Assembly: GCA_902729315.2 (NCBI GenBank)
Contig: LR746274.1
Location: 1,825,037 to 1,889,036 of the forward strand
From: Spirodela intermedia
Taxonomy: Eukaryota; Streptophyta; Magnoliopsida; Alismatales; Araceae
Length of the DNA stretch: 64,000 bases
Direction of reading: 5' to 3'
The notes below the pieces were generated by a model, which ran no database searches, was not told where the DNA came from, and saw nothing but the letters and a program-made list of their open reading frames with translations. The translations under genes and the position numbers were made by a program. Each line of letters begins with the position of its first letter. Within the stretch, counting starts at the first letter, position 1. Below are positions 15,217-29,797 of the stretch, piece after piece.

Positions 15217-18200
15217 TCAAGCTGGAGCATATAAGTCAAATATATCCAACTTAGTACATATGATGTCATAAGAGATCTCAATCATACTTTTCGTGAATAC
15301 ATCTATGAGCTGATGAGATGAGGCCACATGAAGAGTAGAGATGAGACTAGACATAACCTTGTCTTGAATATAGTAACAGTCAATCTCAATATGTTTTGTA
15401 TGCTCATAGAAGGTGTGATTGCTAGCAATGAAGATAGTAGCTTGATTGTCACAATATATGGACATTGAAGAAGGAGAAGATATGATGAGATATTCGAGAA
15501 GTGATCAAAGCCATACCATCTCTCATGTGGTCTCAATCATGTCTCAATACTCAGACTTCACATTGAAACAGGACACCACCTTCTATTTTCGAGATTATAA
15601 GGTGACAAGATTACCTCTGTCATATGTGTAGTAACCCATAGTAAATCTCTGGTTGTCCTTATCACCTATATACCTAATATCAAAGTAGGCTTTGACACGA
15701 AGATAGCTATGTCACCGATAGATGAGTCTTTTCCCTAGGGCTCACTTGATGTATGTTAGAACCCGTAGAGCTCTCTCCCAATGAATTATGACTCCTTGTA
15801 TGAGCTGACTCAAAACACTAATCATAAACATGATGTCAAGGTGAGTGAGGGTGAGATATATCAACTTGTCCAACAATCGTCTATATCGATTAACGTCCTA
15901 AAAGAGTGGAGAGGAAATGTCCCAAAATTATAGACGGACTTCTATGGGTGAAGTTTTCTGATTTCACCTAAGGAGTTCAATCTCCTAAAGCATGTCAAGA
16001 GAATACTTCCATTAGGTTATGACAAGTTTCCCATCCTAATATATAAACTTGATCTCAAGAAAATATCTTAGAATCCCCAAGTAATGGATATTGGGGTACT
16101 ACTGCAAATAAACTTTGGTTGAATAAATGTCAATCTCATCACTCTCAATTATAAGAATGTCATTAACATAGACTATAAGAATGACTAAGTTGCCCTCAGT
16201 CTTCTTTCTTAGCATAGTGAGATATGTAGGACATGATGAGATGCCAAATGTGATGAAAAAACCACTAAACTTAGCAAATTAAGCATGTAGACTATACTTG
16301 AGCCTATAAATTACCTTATGCAAGAAACACACCTTAGATGAATCCCCCTAAGCATCATATCTTAGAGGTTGCGCCATAAAAACTTGTTCTTTGAGATCAT
16401 CATAAAGAAAGACATTAGAAACATCCAATTGGTGGAGAAACTATGTTTGATTTACGATGAGAGAAAAGAATAGTTAAACAAAAGTGAGTCAGATGATAGG
16501 AGAGAACGTCTCAATGTTATCGATATTATATGTTTGGGTGAAGTCATGAGCAACTAGACAAGCCTTCTGATGTGCAATAGTGCCATTTGGATGGTATTTG
16601 AGTGTGAACACTCATTTGCACGTGATGATGTTGACATCCATCAGACAGAGAACCAATGTCCAAGTCCCCTGAGATACCAGACATTTACTTTCAAGTCCAT
16701 AGCCACCTTTCACTCAGATACTTATGCTACCTCAACATGCGAGCGGGGAATCGACTCGAAGGCCATAGAAAGGGCAAAGGTATGAAAGGAGGGAGAAAGA
16801 TGATTGTAGGAAACAAAGTGAGAGATGGGTTGTTGGGTACAAGCATGAGTACCTTTGCACAGGGTGATGGGAAGATGAAGATCATCTTGAGGAGCATCGG
16901 GGACATCATCGGGAGGCACATGTGGTTTAGTGGAGGAGGGGGATGACAGATCTACAGCCAAAGTAGAGGAGGCCGACGGAGATGGAGAGTTAGGAGGAGG
17001 AGGTAATGGTAGAAAAGACGAACGAGAGAGAGTTGAAGGAGACAGATCTGCAAGGACCACAAAGGGAGGAGGCCAAGTGAATGAGAGGCAGTGGCTCGAG
17101 AAGGAGTAGGGAAGATAGAAGAGAAGAAGGGAGATTTCTCATGGAAGGTGATGTTAGGCGACATAACATAGCAATGGGTGTTAGGAAAATATACTTGATA
17201 GCCCTTTTGCGTCTTGAAGTAGTTGACAAAGATTCTTTTGAGAGCACAAGGGGCGAGTTTGGATAGATAAGGAGAGTGATCCTAGACAAAGGTAGTGTAT
17301 CCAAAGACTTGAGGAAGAAGAGAAAAATATAAGTGAGATAGGTAAGAGGTGTTGAAGGAGAATGACCCCATCTAGAGGAGTAGAAGGAAGCCAATTCTAG
17401 AGGTAAGTGGCCATCATGAGGGTGTCAATCCATAAATAGTGTGAGACATTCATCTTAAGAAGTAAGGTATGAGTGATGTCAAGGAACTAATGATATTTGC
17501 ACTCAATGACATCGTTCTGCTGCAAGGTATATGGGTAGGTGGTATGATGGATAATGCCACAATCAACGTAGATGGTTTGGAGAGAGATTTGGATAAATTC
17601 AAAGGCGTTGTTGGTGCAAAGTGGTGACCTCCGTGATAAAGTGGGTAACAGCAGTGACAACCTTAGAGTAGTCACATTGAAGGTATACTCAACTCACAAG
17701 AGTGTAGTTATCAATAAGAATGATGTAATATTGGTGGTTCAAGAGGAAAAGAGTACTATAAAGACCTCATACATCACAATGGATGAGATCAAAAGGAAAA
17801 GAATAAAGAATATCATTTCAACTTAGGAAGAATGATGGTATTTACCCAATTGACATGACTCGCACATAGATTTCTTAAGAAAAAAATTTGATAATTTTTT
17901 TGAAGTTTTTTAAAACAAGGATGACCAAATGCCAATGTCATAAGAGGGAAGATGTAGCGGTAGAGGCAACAAAAAAGGCCTGAAGGTTAGAAAAGGATTC
18001 AACCAAAAAAAAGGAGCTGATAAACATCTCGCCCATCCTCATGGCCCAAATCAATCTTTCATCCAGTGTACAGATTTTGAAAAGTAAAATGAAAAAAAAA
18101 AGGTAATAGTACAATCAGGGTATGAGTAATGATACTAATCGAGAGAAGGTTCACAGGAAAGTTGAGAATGTGGAGTACTTGTTGGAAGAGAAGGTTAGTA

Positions 18201-19900
18201 GTGACAAGGGTCGTGCCAAGACATTTGACCGAACAAGTATGGCTATGAATAATGGTGACAAGGGGGTGAAAAGGGGTAGATTGATATGAAGATAAAAAGG
18301 ATGAAGTGCCGGTCATATGAGTGGAGGCCCTCAAGTTGTTAATCCATGATGATAAAGAGGAAGCAAAGAGAGCATGTGTACCTAACATGAAGAGAATTAG
18401 AAGGGAGGCAAAGTTGACAAAAGAAGAGGCACTGCTAGAACTTTAGAGATTGATGTAGTGACAAAACCCATTGTACTCTGTAAATATCAAATTGACATTG
18501 AAAGTCAAGACAAGGATGTTTGAAGAAGCGAGTGAGATGGGAGCTGAAGAAGCTATCATTGACTAAGTGGAAGCAAGTTTGTTGAATTACTTCTAGTATT
18601 TGTTGGCCTGGTGGTTTTGCTTGCCATAATGGGGACTAGGGGAAAGGAGTTGCGGCCCTTCCCATGAGGAGGATGACTACTCTCAAGGTGGGAAGATAGG
18701 CCATTATGTCAAGTCCAAAGAGTGGCAACGACTAATCGAGGGGGAAGTCATAGCATTTGTAAGGAAGGTGGAGAGGGCAAGGACATACTAGTCGTGACTT
18801 AAAGTTACTACATAGAAGATGGAGGCAAGGCTGGATACCCCATCACCAAAGAGAACATAATCATAGATCTGGGATGTGGTGGAAGGATAAAGTCCACTAA
18901 GGTACACACTAATATAGAATTCCTAGCGATAACGCTAGAGTGTTAGGAGGTCCAAGGTGAGAGGTTGATAAATGTACACCTCTTGAATGAGGGCCTACAG
19001 GTGACCGTAGTGTGCTAAGAGAAATATCGTCTTCCTTGCAGTTGAGGAGAGACTTGAAGATCTCCACCACTCAACTTATATTCATATAGTTGGCATACAT
19101 CATCTCCAAATTGTCCCATAGAAGGCACATCAGCTTGATACGAGAGAGAGGCTCAATGATGCTCTATTCGATGCTATAGAGCATCTAATTGATAACGACT
19201 GAGTCGATTTGCAACTAGTAGGCAAAAGAAGGGTCGCAGAGAGTTAGAGATTCATCTTGAGATGATGAAAGAAGCAGTAGGACTACAGAAAGAGCTCAAA
19301 GTTGGACACCCATGATGTGTAATTATGACCATTGAATGTGTACGTGGGCCGAGTGAGTTGCCCCGTTATGGAGTGACATGCTGGGGGGGCACTAGAGGAG
19401 GTAGAATGTTGTCCGGTAGGAGCTTGAGGCAGATGGGGATGGGGACGATAGAGAAGCCGCAAAGGAGGCCATGAAGGAGCAGGTGTTGGCAGAGCATGGA
19501 CGGCGCCGGAATGACGCAGGGAGCTTGCGGCCTGGAGGTGGGCACCAGCTGAGAGGGGCACGGCTGAAGGGAATGGGAGGGTGCCAGCCGAGGGCGTGCA
19601 GCCGATGATGGAGACCTCGGGGCGTGGCCGGAGGGAGGCCGCGGCAGTGGCGGAGACTGTGGTGGCGGTGGCGTCCGCGGCGGCAATGGGGGCCACAGCT
19701 GCGGCAAGGGCTGAGACAGCGGCAGAGGCAGCGACGGTGGAGGCTGCAGAGGGGCGTGCTAGGAGGGCATGGGAGGGCGCCAGCCGAGGGCGCGCAGCCG
19801 ACGACGGAGACCTCGGGGTGTAGCTGGAGGAAGGCTGCGGCAGTGGCAGAGACCGTGGTGGTGGCAGGGGCCGTGGCGGCGGCAGGGACCACGGCGCCTA
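15217..19900 (-). pseudogene. Copia element 1 gag-pol remnant
   Basis: Broken Copia polyprotein. From the 3' end, RNase H is at 15217-15465, with IYCDNQATIFIASN, HTKHIEID and HVASSHQLIDVFTKS. Reverse transcriptase lies at about 15.7-16.4 kb, where the catalytic YVDD reads YVND at 16159-16170. The integrase C-terminal part is at about 17.0-17.6 kb (HYLWIDTL, VFGYTTFV-like). The gag start is near 19.28-19.9 kb, with TYTFNGHNYTSWVSNFELFL, the Copia gag N-terminal pattern. Several in-frame stops separate these blocks, so no active protein is expected. Confidence 0.88.
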
Positions 19901-20050
19901 GGGCACGCTCGGCAGGGAGGCAGACGAAGCCTAGGGCACGTCACGGCGGGTTCACCTACGGCATGCCCGGCGGGGAGGCAGACACCGCCTAGGGCACGCC
20001 GGCGCGACAGCCTGGAGAGGGGCAGAAGCGGAGGCGCGGCAGCCTAGAGA
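19560..20050. repeat. GC-rich tandem repeats in the gag/leader of Copia element 1
   Basis: A block at about 19568-19680 (GGGAGGGTGCCAGCCGAGGG, then GGAGACCTCGGGG) recurs at about 19767-19870. Further copies of CCTAGGGCACG follow near 19900, 19931 and 19990. The GC content is far above the rest of the element. Long open frames on both strands here are a composition effect. Confidence 0.75.
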
Positions 20051-20259
20051 GGGGCGGAAGCGGAGGCGGCGTCGGTGAGGGGTGGCAGTGGAGGAGGGCT
20101 GTCGCGAAGATCGGCAGCTGCCAAGGATGAGGGCGCCGACGAGAGGAACGGCGCCAGAAGGTGGGCGCTGCCAAGAGGAGAATGGCGCTGCCGATGGAGG
20201 GCACCGCCGGAGGAGGTCGGCGCGCTGAAGAGGGAGAAGGTAGCTGGAGAGAACCTAGG

Positions 20260-20271
20260 GCTCTGATACCA
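20260..20271 (-). other. Primer-binding site of Copia element 1
   Basis: On the minus strand TGGTATCAGAGC directly follows the 5' LTR, an exact match to the initiator-Met tRNA type. Confidence 0.92.
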
Positions 20272-20407
20272 TGTTGACAATGAAGGAGAAAACCCTAGAA
20301 TTTATATAGGAGAATACAGGACTACAGTGTTTATATAGAAGAGCAGAAAAGATGAGATAGAGATAATGGGTCCTAATGAACTAGGAGTCCGATGACACTA
20401 TCGAACA
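20272..20407 (-). repeat. 5' LTR of Copia element 1
   Basis: 136 bp with TG...CA ends on the element strand (TGTTCGATAG to TTGTCAACA). Clearly the same sequence as 15075-15209, with scattered differences. Confidence 0.92.
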
Positions 20408-20412
20408 TCTAG

Positions 20413-21252
20413 ACATCATCTCCCTTTCTTTTTACCTTTATTATGGGGATTAGTTTTAGAGACAAAACCAGCCCAGCTCCTTTGTAATAAAAGTATTAAA
20501 AGGGAACATAGGGAGAGAAAAAAAAGAGAGACACAAATCAAGAGCAGATCTAGTGGCTGAAATCAGGACTCCGACTTCCATCTAGTGGCTGTAGTTAGAA
20601 CTTTATGAACTCCATTTATCTTTATTTTATATTCCTCATTAACATTAGGTATTCTCCTTCTCCTTAACGTGGTTGTGAAATGTGTTTAACCTCTTTAGGT
20701 ATTCCTCAGTGTCTTTATCTAATATATTCAATATTTTCTCTATCATTTATATCTTGTGGGCATTCTCTACTTTGTACTTTCCTCTTCCACTACAATATCA
20801 GACATGTTATAAGGCCCTTTAAGTCCTAAATCTTTTCTCTTTCCCTAACACAGAGTACATCTAATATAAGAGTAATCATTGATGAGCTTATTATGATTAA
20901 TCAACTAGTGGCGATTAAGAGTTTATTAAGATGATTTTGGCTAGATTAAGACTAAGATATGAGTTTCTCTCAAGTATAACCACTCATCTAGAGTCAGTCA
21001 CTCTAGGTCTTTGGAATCTCATTGTGTATAGATGGTCTAGCACAACAACGACGCTATAGAATGTTTTTCAGTCAACGTCGCCACTACACGCCATAATGGG
21101 AGCAGATGTCGTGGTATACAACGCACACCAAGTCGACAAATTTGTCATTAATTTGGACATTTTTGTCTTGAATGCGTGGACCACAGATTTACACAATGGT
21201 CCTTATGTGATCATTTATCATGGACGGGGTTTAATATCCTTTAGATCTTGCA
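20413..21252. other. Upstream region of lipase B, no gene seen
   Basis: AT-rich sequence after the target duplication. It does not align by eye with the lipase A upstream segment, so lipase B has unrelated upstream DNA. No RNA gene or long frame was recognised. Confidence 0.55.
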
Positions 21253-21253
21253 T

Positions 21254-21261
21254 TTATATGA
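21254..21261 (+). promoter_or_regulatory. TATA box of lipase B
   Basis: TTATATGA, about 50 bp before the start codon, aligned with the lipase A TATA box. The leader after it (AACTCC...TCTCTCTTGAATGG) matches copy A, while sequence before it does not. Confidence 0.6.
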
Positions 21262-21311
21262 AGGAACTCCCCCCCCCATCTTCTTAGATGGTCCGCTGCG
21301 GTCTCTCTTGA

Positions 21312-24597
<3,286 letters not shown>

Positions 24598-24937
24598 GAA
24601 AACCCTCACCAAGGCGAGGTGTCGGGGGTCAAGGTCAAGGCTGACCTTCGTCGATTCTCCCCCGGATCGTGGAAGCGTGGATGGTCAACAGAAAGAACCG
24701 TCTTATTGATACAGGAAGAGACCCAACTCACAGTCGGAGCACCCCTGTTACTTGATGAAGGGGAACCCCTCTCGTCTCATAGGGGGGATCCCTCACATAG
24801 CCTTTGTATGACCGTTAGTATTTCTGAATACCTACCAGGGAGTGCGCATAGAGATAGAGGGGGGGTGGGGGTGTGCAACAGATAATATATCTTCTTGGGA
24901 GGCGGGGCGGGGCAGGGTAACAGCAGGATAAGGGCAC
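24598..24937. other. Spacer between lipase B and the RPT4 pseudogene
   Basis: A 340-bp tail-to-tail interval. The first ~40 bp after the lipase stop resemble the lipase A 3' flank. No LTR sequence is present, unlike the 4.5-kb interval in the other arm. The last two RPT4 exons and the RPT4 3' UTR are also missing here. Confidence 0.65.
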
Positions 24938-26905
24938 CTCTGCAAACTTGACCACCGCCTCATAGTCTATCTTCCCATGTTTCGCAATCCCGGCAGCATG
25001 AATCTTGAGGATTTCCATTCTTGATTGCACGTTGGGCAGTGGGATCTAGATCCTCCTGTCCAGTCGAACAGGACGGAGGAAGGCTGGACAAGAATGTCCA
25101 ACCTACTTGTGGTCATAGTGGAGGCGTCAATTCTGAGCTTGGAAAGTGCGGCCAAGTTGACCGATTCAGAGAAGAGCGCAAGCTCTGATGGGGAATCATT
25201 CTTCAATTGAAGGATCCAGCTCTAGATTTCAATTATGAACTGCAAATAAAGAACAAAGCCAGGTAACTGAGTTCAAAATCATAATAGTGCTCAAGTCCCA
25301 CGGGATCATCAATAACTAGTATGAATCCCTGTGTCAAGCAGATAATACTGGAGCCTGTTCGTCATATAAGTCCTGTGATTGAGATCCTTGTGCCCTCAGA
25401 GATTATGTAAGGGATTAATGTCGGAGGCATGACGCTATGATGGAAAACCGCCATTCTCCTGACGATCAATTTATCGTGAGATCCATGTTTCACGTCAAAT
25501 ATCCGGGCAGGTAAATCAATTTATCACAGATTTCGACAGTAGTTTGATACCTTCCCCAACTGATCAAATGTCCTTTGAATCTCACGATGAGCACTTGTGC
25601 ACCCCGTAAGCGGCGCCCATCAATGGCATCGATATCATCCATGAAAATAATGCACGGCTGTACCAGAATCTTATATTAAGACAGTTCCGAGAAGTAGATA
25701 TTATGGGAACATGATAGCCAGTAAAATGATAGCATAAGATAACGAGAGCCAAAAGTCAAACCTGATGATCACGAGCTTGGCCAACCATCTCCCTAATTAA
25801 TCGAGTGCTTTTCCAATATACTTATCTATTATTGCGCTTGAAACGACCTAACCGAGAATAGCAAGTGAGAAAATGCAGATGGTGATGAATGAAATTAAAA
25901 TAGATTAAACTATTTCTAAATAAACGATCACATTGAGAAAATTCGCATCTGTTACTAGCTATTGCTCGTGCTAGCTGTATTTTTCCAGTTCCAGGAGAAC
26001 CATAAAGAAGCGCACCCCGAAAGCATTACAACAAAAGGGTACATGATAAATCAAAACTTTAAAAGTCAATGAGATCGAGTCAGACCCTGCATAAAAACAA
26101 GAATAAGCTAGCTAGATGGGGACCTGGACTTGCTGAGGATTTGGAGGAAAGTGATATGGATACCTTGGGGGTTTGATTCATACTCTGATAAAGAGTTCAG
26201 GATTTATTAGTGGCAGTTCGATGGCCTCCCTGAGCTCTCATATCTGATCGAATAAACCACCCATTTCAGAGTAACTAAAATTACCTGGATCTTCATGAAG
26301 CATATTGTACACTACATGATCAACTTGGAAAAAATAAATAAGATAGAGATGCCAGCAAATGATGCACAACGTAGATTCTATAGTTTGATGAACTACATTA
26401 AAGTAAGAAGATTAACCACAATAGTCAGCAATCTATTTGTATGATTCTTAATGCAAGAAAATATATGTGGCCCAACATAGATAATAGACGCCCAAATATT
26501 GAAAATTTTAAATTATTTCTTAGATATGGTCCAAGAGATAGCACATGCCCAGATATTGGAAATCTTGGTCATATTTATTAGATGTGGTCCAATACAGATG
26601 GCATATGCCCAAGTTCGGGAATCTTGAATATATTGATTAGGTGTTGTGCAATACAGACGGCATATGGCCAGAGATTGGAAATCTTGAAAGCATTTATTGA
26701 TCCCAACTGCAGGGTAAGAAATCAGCTCCCTCCAGCAAAGAATTAAACGTTGATGGATGACTAATACCTCTTGTGGAAGGGCACGCATTATTGCGAGAGT
26801 CGTCTTTTCAAGTACCAATCGAGTTCCAACTGTAAGCTTCTCTTTATCAACCTTACTGTAACAGCCGACAACATACCTTAGACCACTTCTTCCTTTTACT
26901 ATCAT
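24938..26905 (-). pseudogene. RPT4: RPT4 pseudogene, inverted segmental copy
   Basis: Contains, in order on the minus strand, counterparts of six RPT4 exons with their introns, starting at 26905 ([15 protein letters not shown]) and ending at 24938 ([11 protein letters not shown]). Defects: the first acceptor is TTCCAA instead of TTCCAG; there are TGA stops after FDQI and FIRV in the [13 protein letters not shown]-type exon; the Walker A exon has lost its acceptor AG and reads GSPGTGKI; a one-base deletion follows DKYIG; part of the exon after the Walker B motif (MELLNQLDG) is deleted. The last two exons are absent. Retained introns show it arose by DNA duplication, not retroposition. Confidence 0.93.
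26458..26705. repeat. Tandem amplification inside the RPT4 pseudogene intron
   Basis: Four or so copies of a ~60-bp unit: TGGTCCAA, CAGATGGCATATGCCCA, GGAATCTTGA. The intact RPT4 gene has a single inverse copy at about 3585-3640, so the repeat expanded only in this arm. Confidence 0.8.
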
Positions 26906-27112
26906 TGGAAGTCATATGATTGATCAGGTGGGTAAAACCTCCCACCCCCCCACCCCCCTTCCACGAAAAAAATAAAAATAAAATTACATTTACGGAAGAA
27001 AAAATTGAATGAAGATAAAGTCATGCAGAAGATAGAAAATACTTGTTATCTACAATATGAAGGTGTAATGTTTACCCTGGTCAATTGATAGGCCTCCGAC
27101 ACTACTTATGTA
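26906..27112. other. Outer end of the inverted duplication
   Basis: Sequence such as GATTGATCAGGTGGGT and ATGAAGGTGTA matches, inverted, the RPT4 intron before 3370 back to about 3235. Similarity fades near 27075, just before the Gypsy LTR. Confidence 0.65.
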
Positions 27113-27384
27113 TGTTAGGAAGACGAAAGGGGCAATCCCATCATTATAAGAGGTGTATTGATAATATTCACATGGGTGATGAGAGAAAAGGGAGGGAGTA
27201 AAGGAAGAAAAGGTTTGATCGAAGCATTAAGGCTTGGTGGAGAGACAACCCTCTTGAAATGTTATTGTGATGCTTAAGGTTTCCGTCTAGAAACCTGATC
27301 ATTACCTTCTTCCTTTCTATTCTCCTTCGTATTATTACTATTAGATTCTTCCTTCATGTTCTTTGTTTTTAACCGGTTCTATCA
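27113..27384 (+). repeat. Gypsy 5' LTR
   Basis: 272 bp starting TGTTAGGAAG and ending TTCTATCA (TG...CA), followed after two bases by the primer-binding site. Confidence 0.65.
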
Positions 27385-27386
27385 AC

Positions 27387-27398
27387 TGGTATCAAAGT
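27387..27398 (+). other. Gypsy primer-binding site
   Basis: TGGTATCAAAGT resembles TGGTATCAGAGC with changes near its end, in the correct place after the LTR. Confidence 0.65.
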
Positions 27399-27639
27399 CC
27401 TGTTCCTGTGGAGATTAATGGTACCGAAAATCATACGAAAAGCTAAAAAAATATGGTAATAAAATGGCTTTTGAATATGGAAAGCCACTTGCATTACCTG
27501 CCGGACGTCGACAGCATGCTGAGAGACCACCAACAAAGGAGCAAAATCTAGATAGTCTAGCTTAGGGTGTAGCACATCTCCTATGGCAAAGAGACAAGCT
27601 GCCTTCGCAAGGTTAGACAGTAGGAACACGGAATATGAA

Positions 27640-29245
27640 GGAGAAAAGATTCATCGATGGAAGCAATCAAGAGTCAGGGGAACATAGAGAAAAACGCTGG
27701 GAGAGAACAAACAACAGTCAGCAGTGTCATTCTACAAAAAAGGTTAGTGGTAGGTGAAGATGGACTCTCCTGGATGACTCAAAGCTAGCAGAAGCATCCG
27801 AGGTGAAAAGATTGATGGGAGAAAGAGTCAATTTTAAAGACAAGGCACCAGTATGATTTGGATAAATCGATTCAAGAAGGCCTTTTGCAACTTAGAATGA
27901 ATTCAAGAGCTAAGTACTCCACAGATTTAGGTCCTCTCAAGAGGGAAATCTCTGTAAGGGATTCCTAAGAATTAAGCAGCAAGGAACAGTCGCAAAATTC
28001 AGAAGAGAATTTGAATTTATTGTTTCAAGGTAGATGGATAATAAAATGAACCACATGGCCATAAAGCTTGTTGATCTGAGTAGTTTAAGGCCTGTCAGTC
28101 TTCATGCAATTATGAAAGCAACCCAACTAATCAAAGAAAAGCACCACGTGGTCACAATGATTCAAGAGGGAGATGCACCAAGATCAATTAGATCAAATAC
28201 ATATGAGAAGATTATTCATTGACGTAAATGCAAGAAGAGGCGTTGACTGAAACAAAACGGTGCGTCAACCTCTAACAATGCCACCCCCACAGTTAGTCTA
28301 GAGACATGACCAACGACCATAGCGTGAGGAAACCCCCAAAGTTAGTGAGAAGGGACAAGGCAGCGGCCAGATCTCACCAAGGTAGAGATCTGAGATTGAC
28401 GATCGAGACGTATGTACTTTTCTTGAGAAGAGAAGTCCAGCCCTAGTCAAATATGCAAGAGAGAATTATGCTAGTATAGGAAGATGATCCAAAGGTAGGA
28501 TAAAAGCAAAGTATCATAGAGCTGAAGAATCAGCATTGAATAGGATTTTGAGGGAGAGATAGAAGTGATCAGTAAAGTTTAATTGTCGTTGAATTCAATT
28601 ATGGGCCCAATAGATCCCAGCACCATGAAGCTCAAGGGAATCACATAAAGTGATGGCCCTAGTTTCCAATGGGGCCACCCACAATTTTATCTCAACATAC
28701 ATAGTGGGACGACAAAAACTACATTTTTTGGTGACCATAAATCATGTGTTAGTCATAGGCATTAGGTTAGCAGTGAGGAAAGAAAATATGCAGGAAAGTA
28801 ATTATTAAAGAATAAGTGCATGATAATATGATTGAACACCTCTTGTCCTTTCAACTAGGCAGCACTGATATATAATCCTTAGTATGTAGTGGCTACAGAA
28901 GTTGAGAACGCTGAAAGTGAATAGGGGCAACTAATCATGAGATTCATCTGGAGAAACTTAGTGAAGACCTTGAGAGGATACCCCAATTTGTGTAAATCTA
29001 GAATCTCATTGAACATAATGTCCCCAAAGCATACCAAGGTCAAGGAATGATGGTGCAGTTATATCACCTATTGATAGAAGTTGGTATCAATGAGGCATAG
29101 TTGGCATGATGGTAGGTCTCTAGGAGAAATTTCCAGCAGCATTAAGGGAGGCTATGGGCCTCCTTTTAGCCCATGATATGAGCACACCATATGTCTGGAA
29201 ATGGGGATCAAGCTCATCAATGTTCAACCCTACTAGTCTCCTCAC
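27640..29245 (+). pseudogene. Gypsy gag-pol remnant
   Basis: The gag section reads like GTVAKFRREFEF followed by HAIMKATQLIKEKH, the pattern of Ty3/Gypsy retrotransposon gag proteins. A protease-type GATHNFIS block is at 28668-28694, with the catalytic DSG in front replaced. Near 29160-29240 a frame resembles the linker before Gypsy reverse transcriptase (GLPPPR...HxIPL...VRPY), then stops. Many stops and shifts are present. Confidence 0.7.
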
Positions 29246-29797
29246 TATTGTGCATTCTTTATTCTTTAAGACCCATTTTTAACCAATGACTTTCTTTCCT
29301 TGAGCCTCCACTACCTCTTAAGTTTGATTTTTATGGAGTGATTAAATTTCTTCATCCATAACAATTAGCCACTTATTTGCATTCTCTCGAGGTCTAATAT
29401 TTGAAAATTTTGAAGGTTCATTGGAGTCTAAAAGTCCTATCTACAATAGTCAATGCATAAAAAATCATGTCAGCATAGTCATACCTCAACGGTGGTCTAG
29501 TATCTCTACCTACCCAATCTCAAGTAAGAGAGTAATTTTGTGTTTGTGCAGAAGTCTCCACAAGATGTATGTCAAACACCATGACTTATTTTTGTGGGAA
29601 ATATATCTTTTGCAAACCTAAAGTTTCTAACTCCATATGTTCTAAAACACTGCCATGGATAAATATATCTTACCTTGGTGCTAAAAATACAATATCATCA
29701 AGTATGATATTTTTCTCAATTAAAAACTTAAAAGATTTGAGCTCATGAAATCAAAAATTATGTCCCTTGACTTCAAAAGTGTAATTGAGGAATATAG
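29246..29797 (-). pseudogene. Copia element 3: integrase end and RT start
   Basis: Reads RYDYADMIFYALTI, then KWLIVMDEEI, SLHKNQT and KWVLKNKE, which is the Copia segment leading into reverse transcriptase, with a stop replacing a residue after DEEI. It abuts Gypsy sequence near 29245. Confidence 0.75.

Larger units (their letters stand above)
15075..20407 (-). mobile_element. Complete but dead Ty1/Copia retrotransposon (element 1)
   Basis: A 5.3-kb element on the minus strand with both LTRs and a perfect 5-bp target duplication TCTAG at 15070-15074 and 20408-20412. The LTRs are only ~135 bp. A perfect primer-binding site abuts the 5' LTR, and a purine-rich AAGGAGAG lies next to the 3' LTR. 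The order gag, integrase, reverse transcriptase, RNase H on the minus strand is the Copia order. All domains carry stops or shifts. The element fills most of the spacer between the divergent lipase genes. Confidence 0.93.
27113..29245 (+). mobile_element. Truncated Ty3/Gypsy retrotransposon
   Basis: A left LTR (27113-27384), primer-binding site, gag, protease and the start of reverse transcriptase are read in order on the plus strand, all with stops. The element breaks off near 29245, where minus-strand Copia coding begins. No right LTR was found in the window. Confidence 0.75.

Noticed and set aside
19283-20280. Several long Ala/Arg/Pro-rich frames on both strands
   Set aside because: GC-rich repeats in the leader/gag of Copia element 1. 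Frames are open on both strands because of composition.
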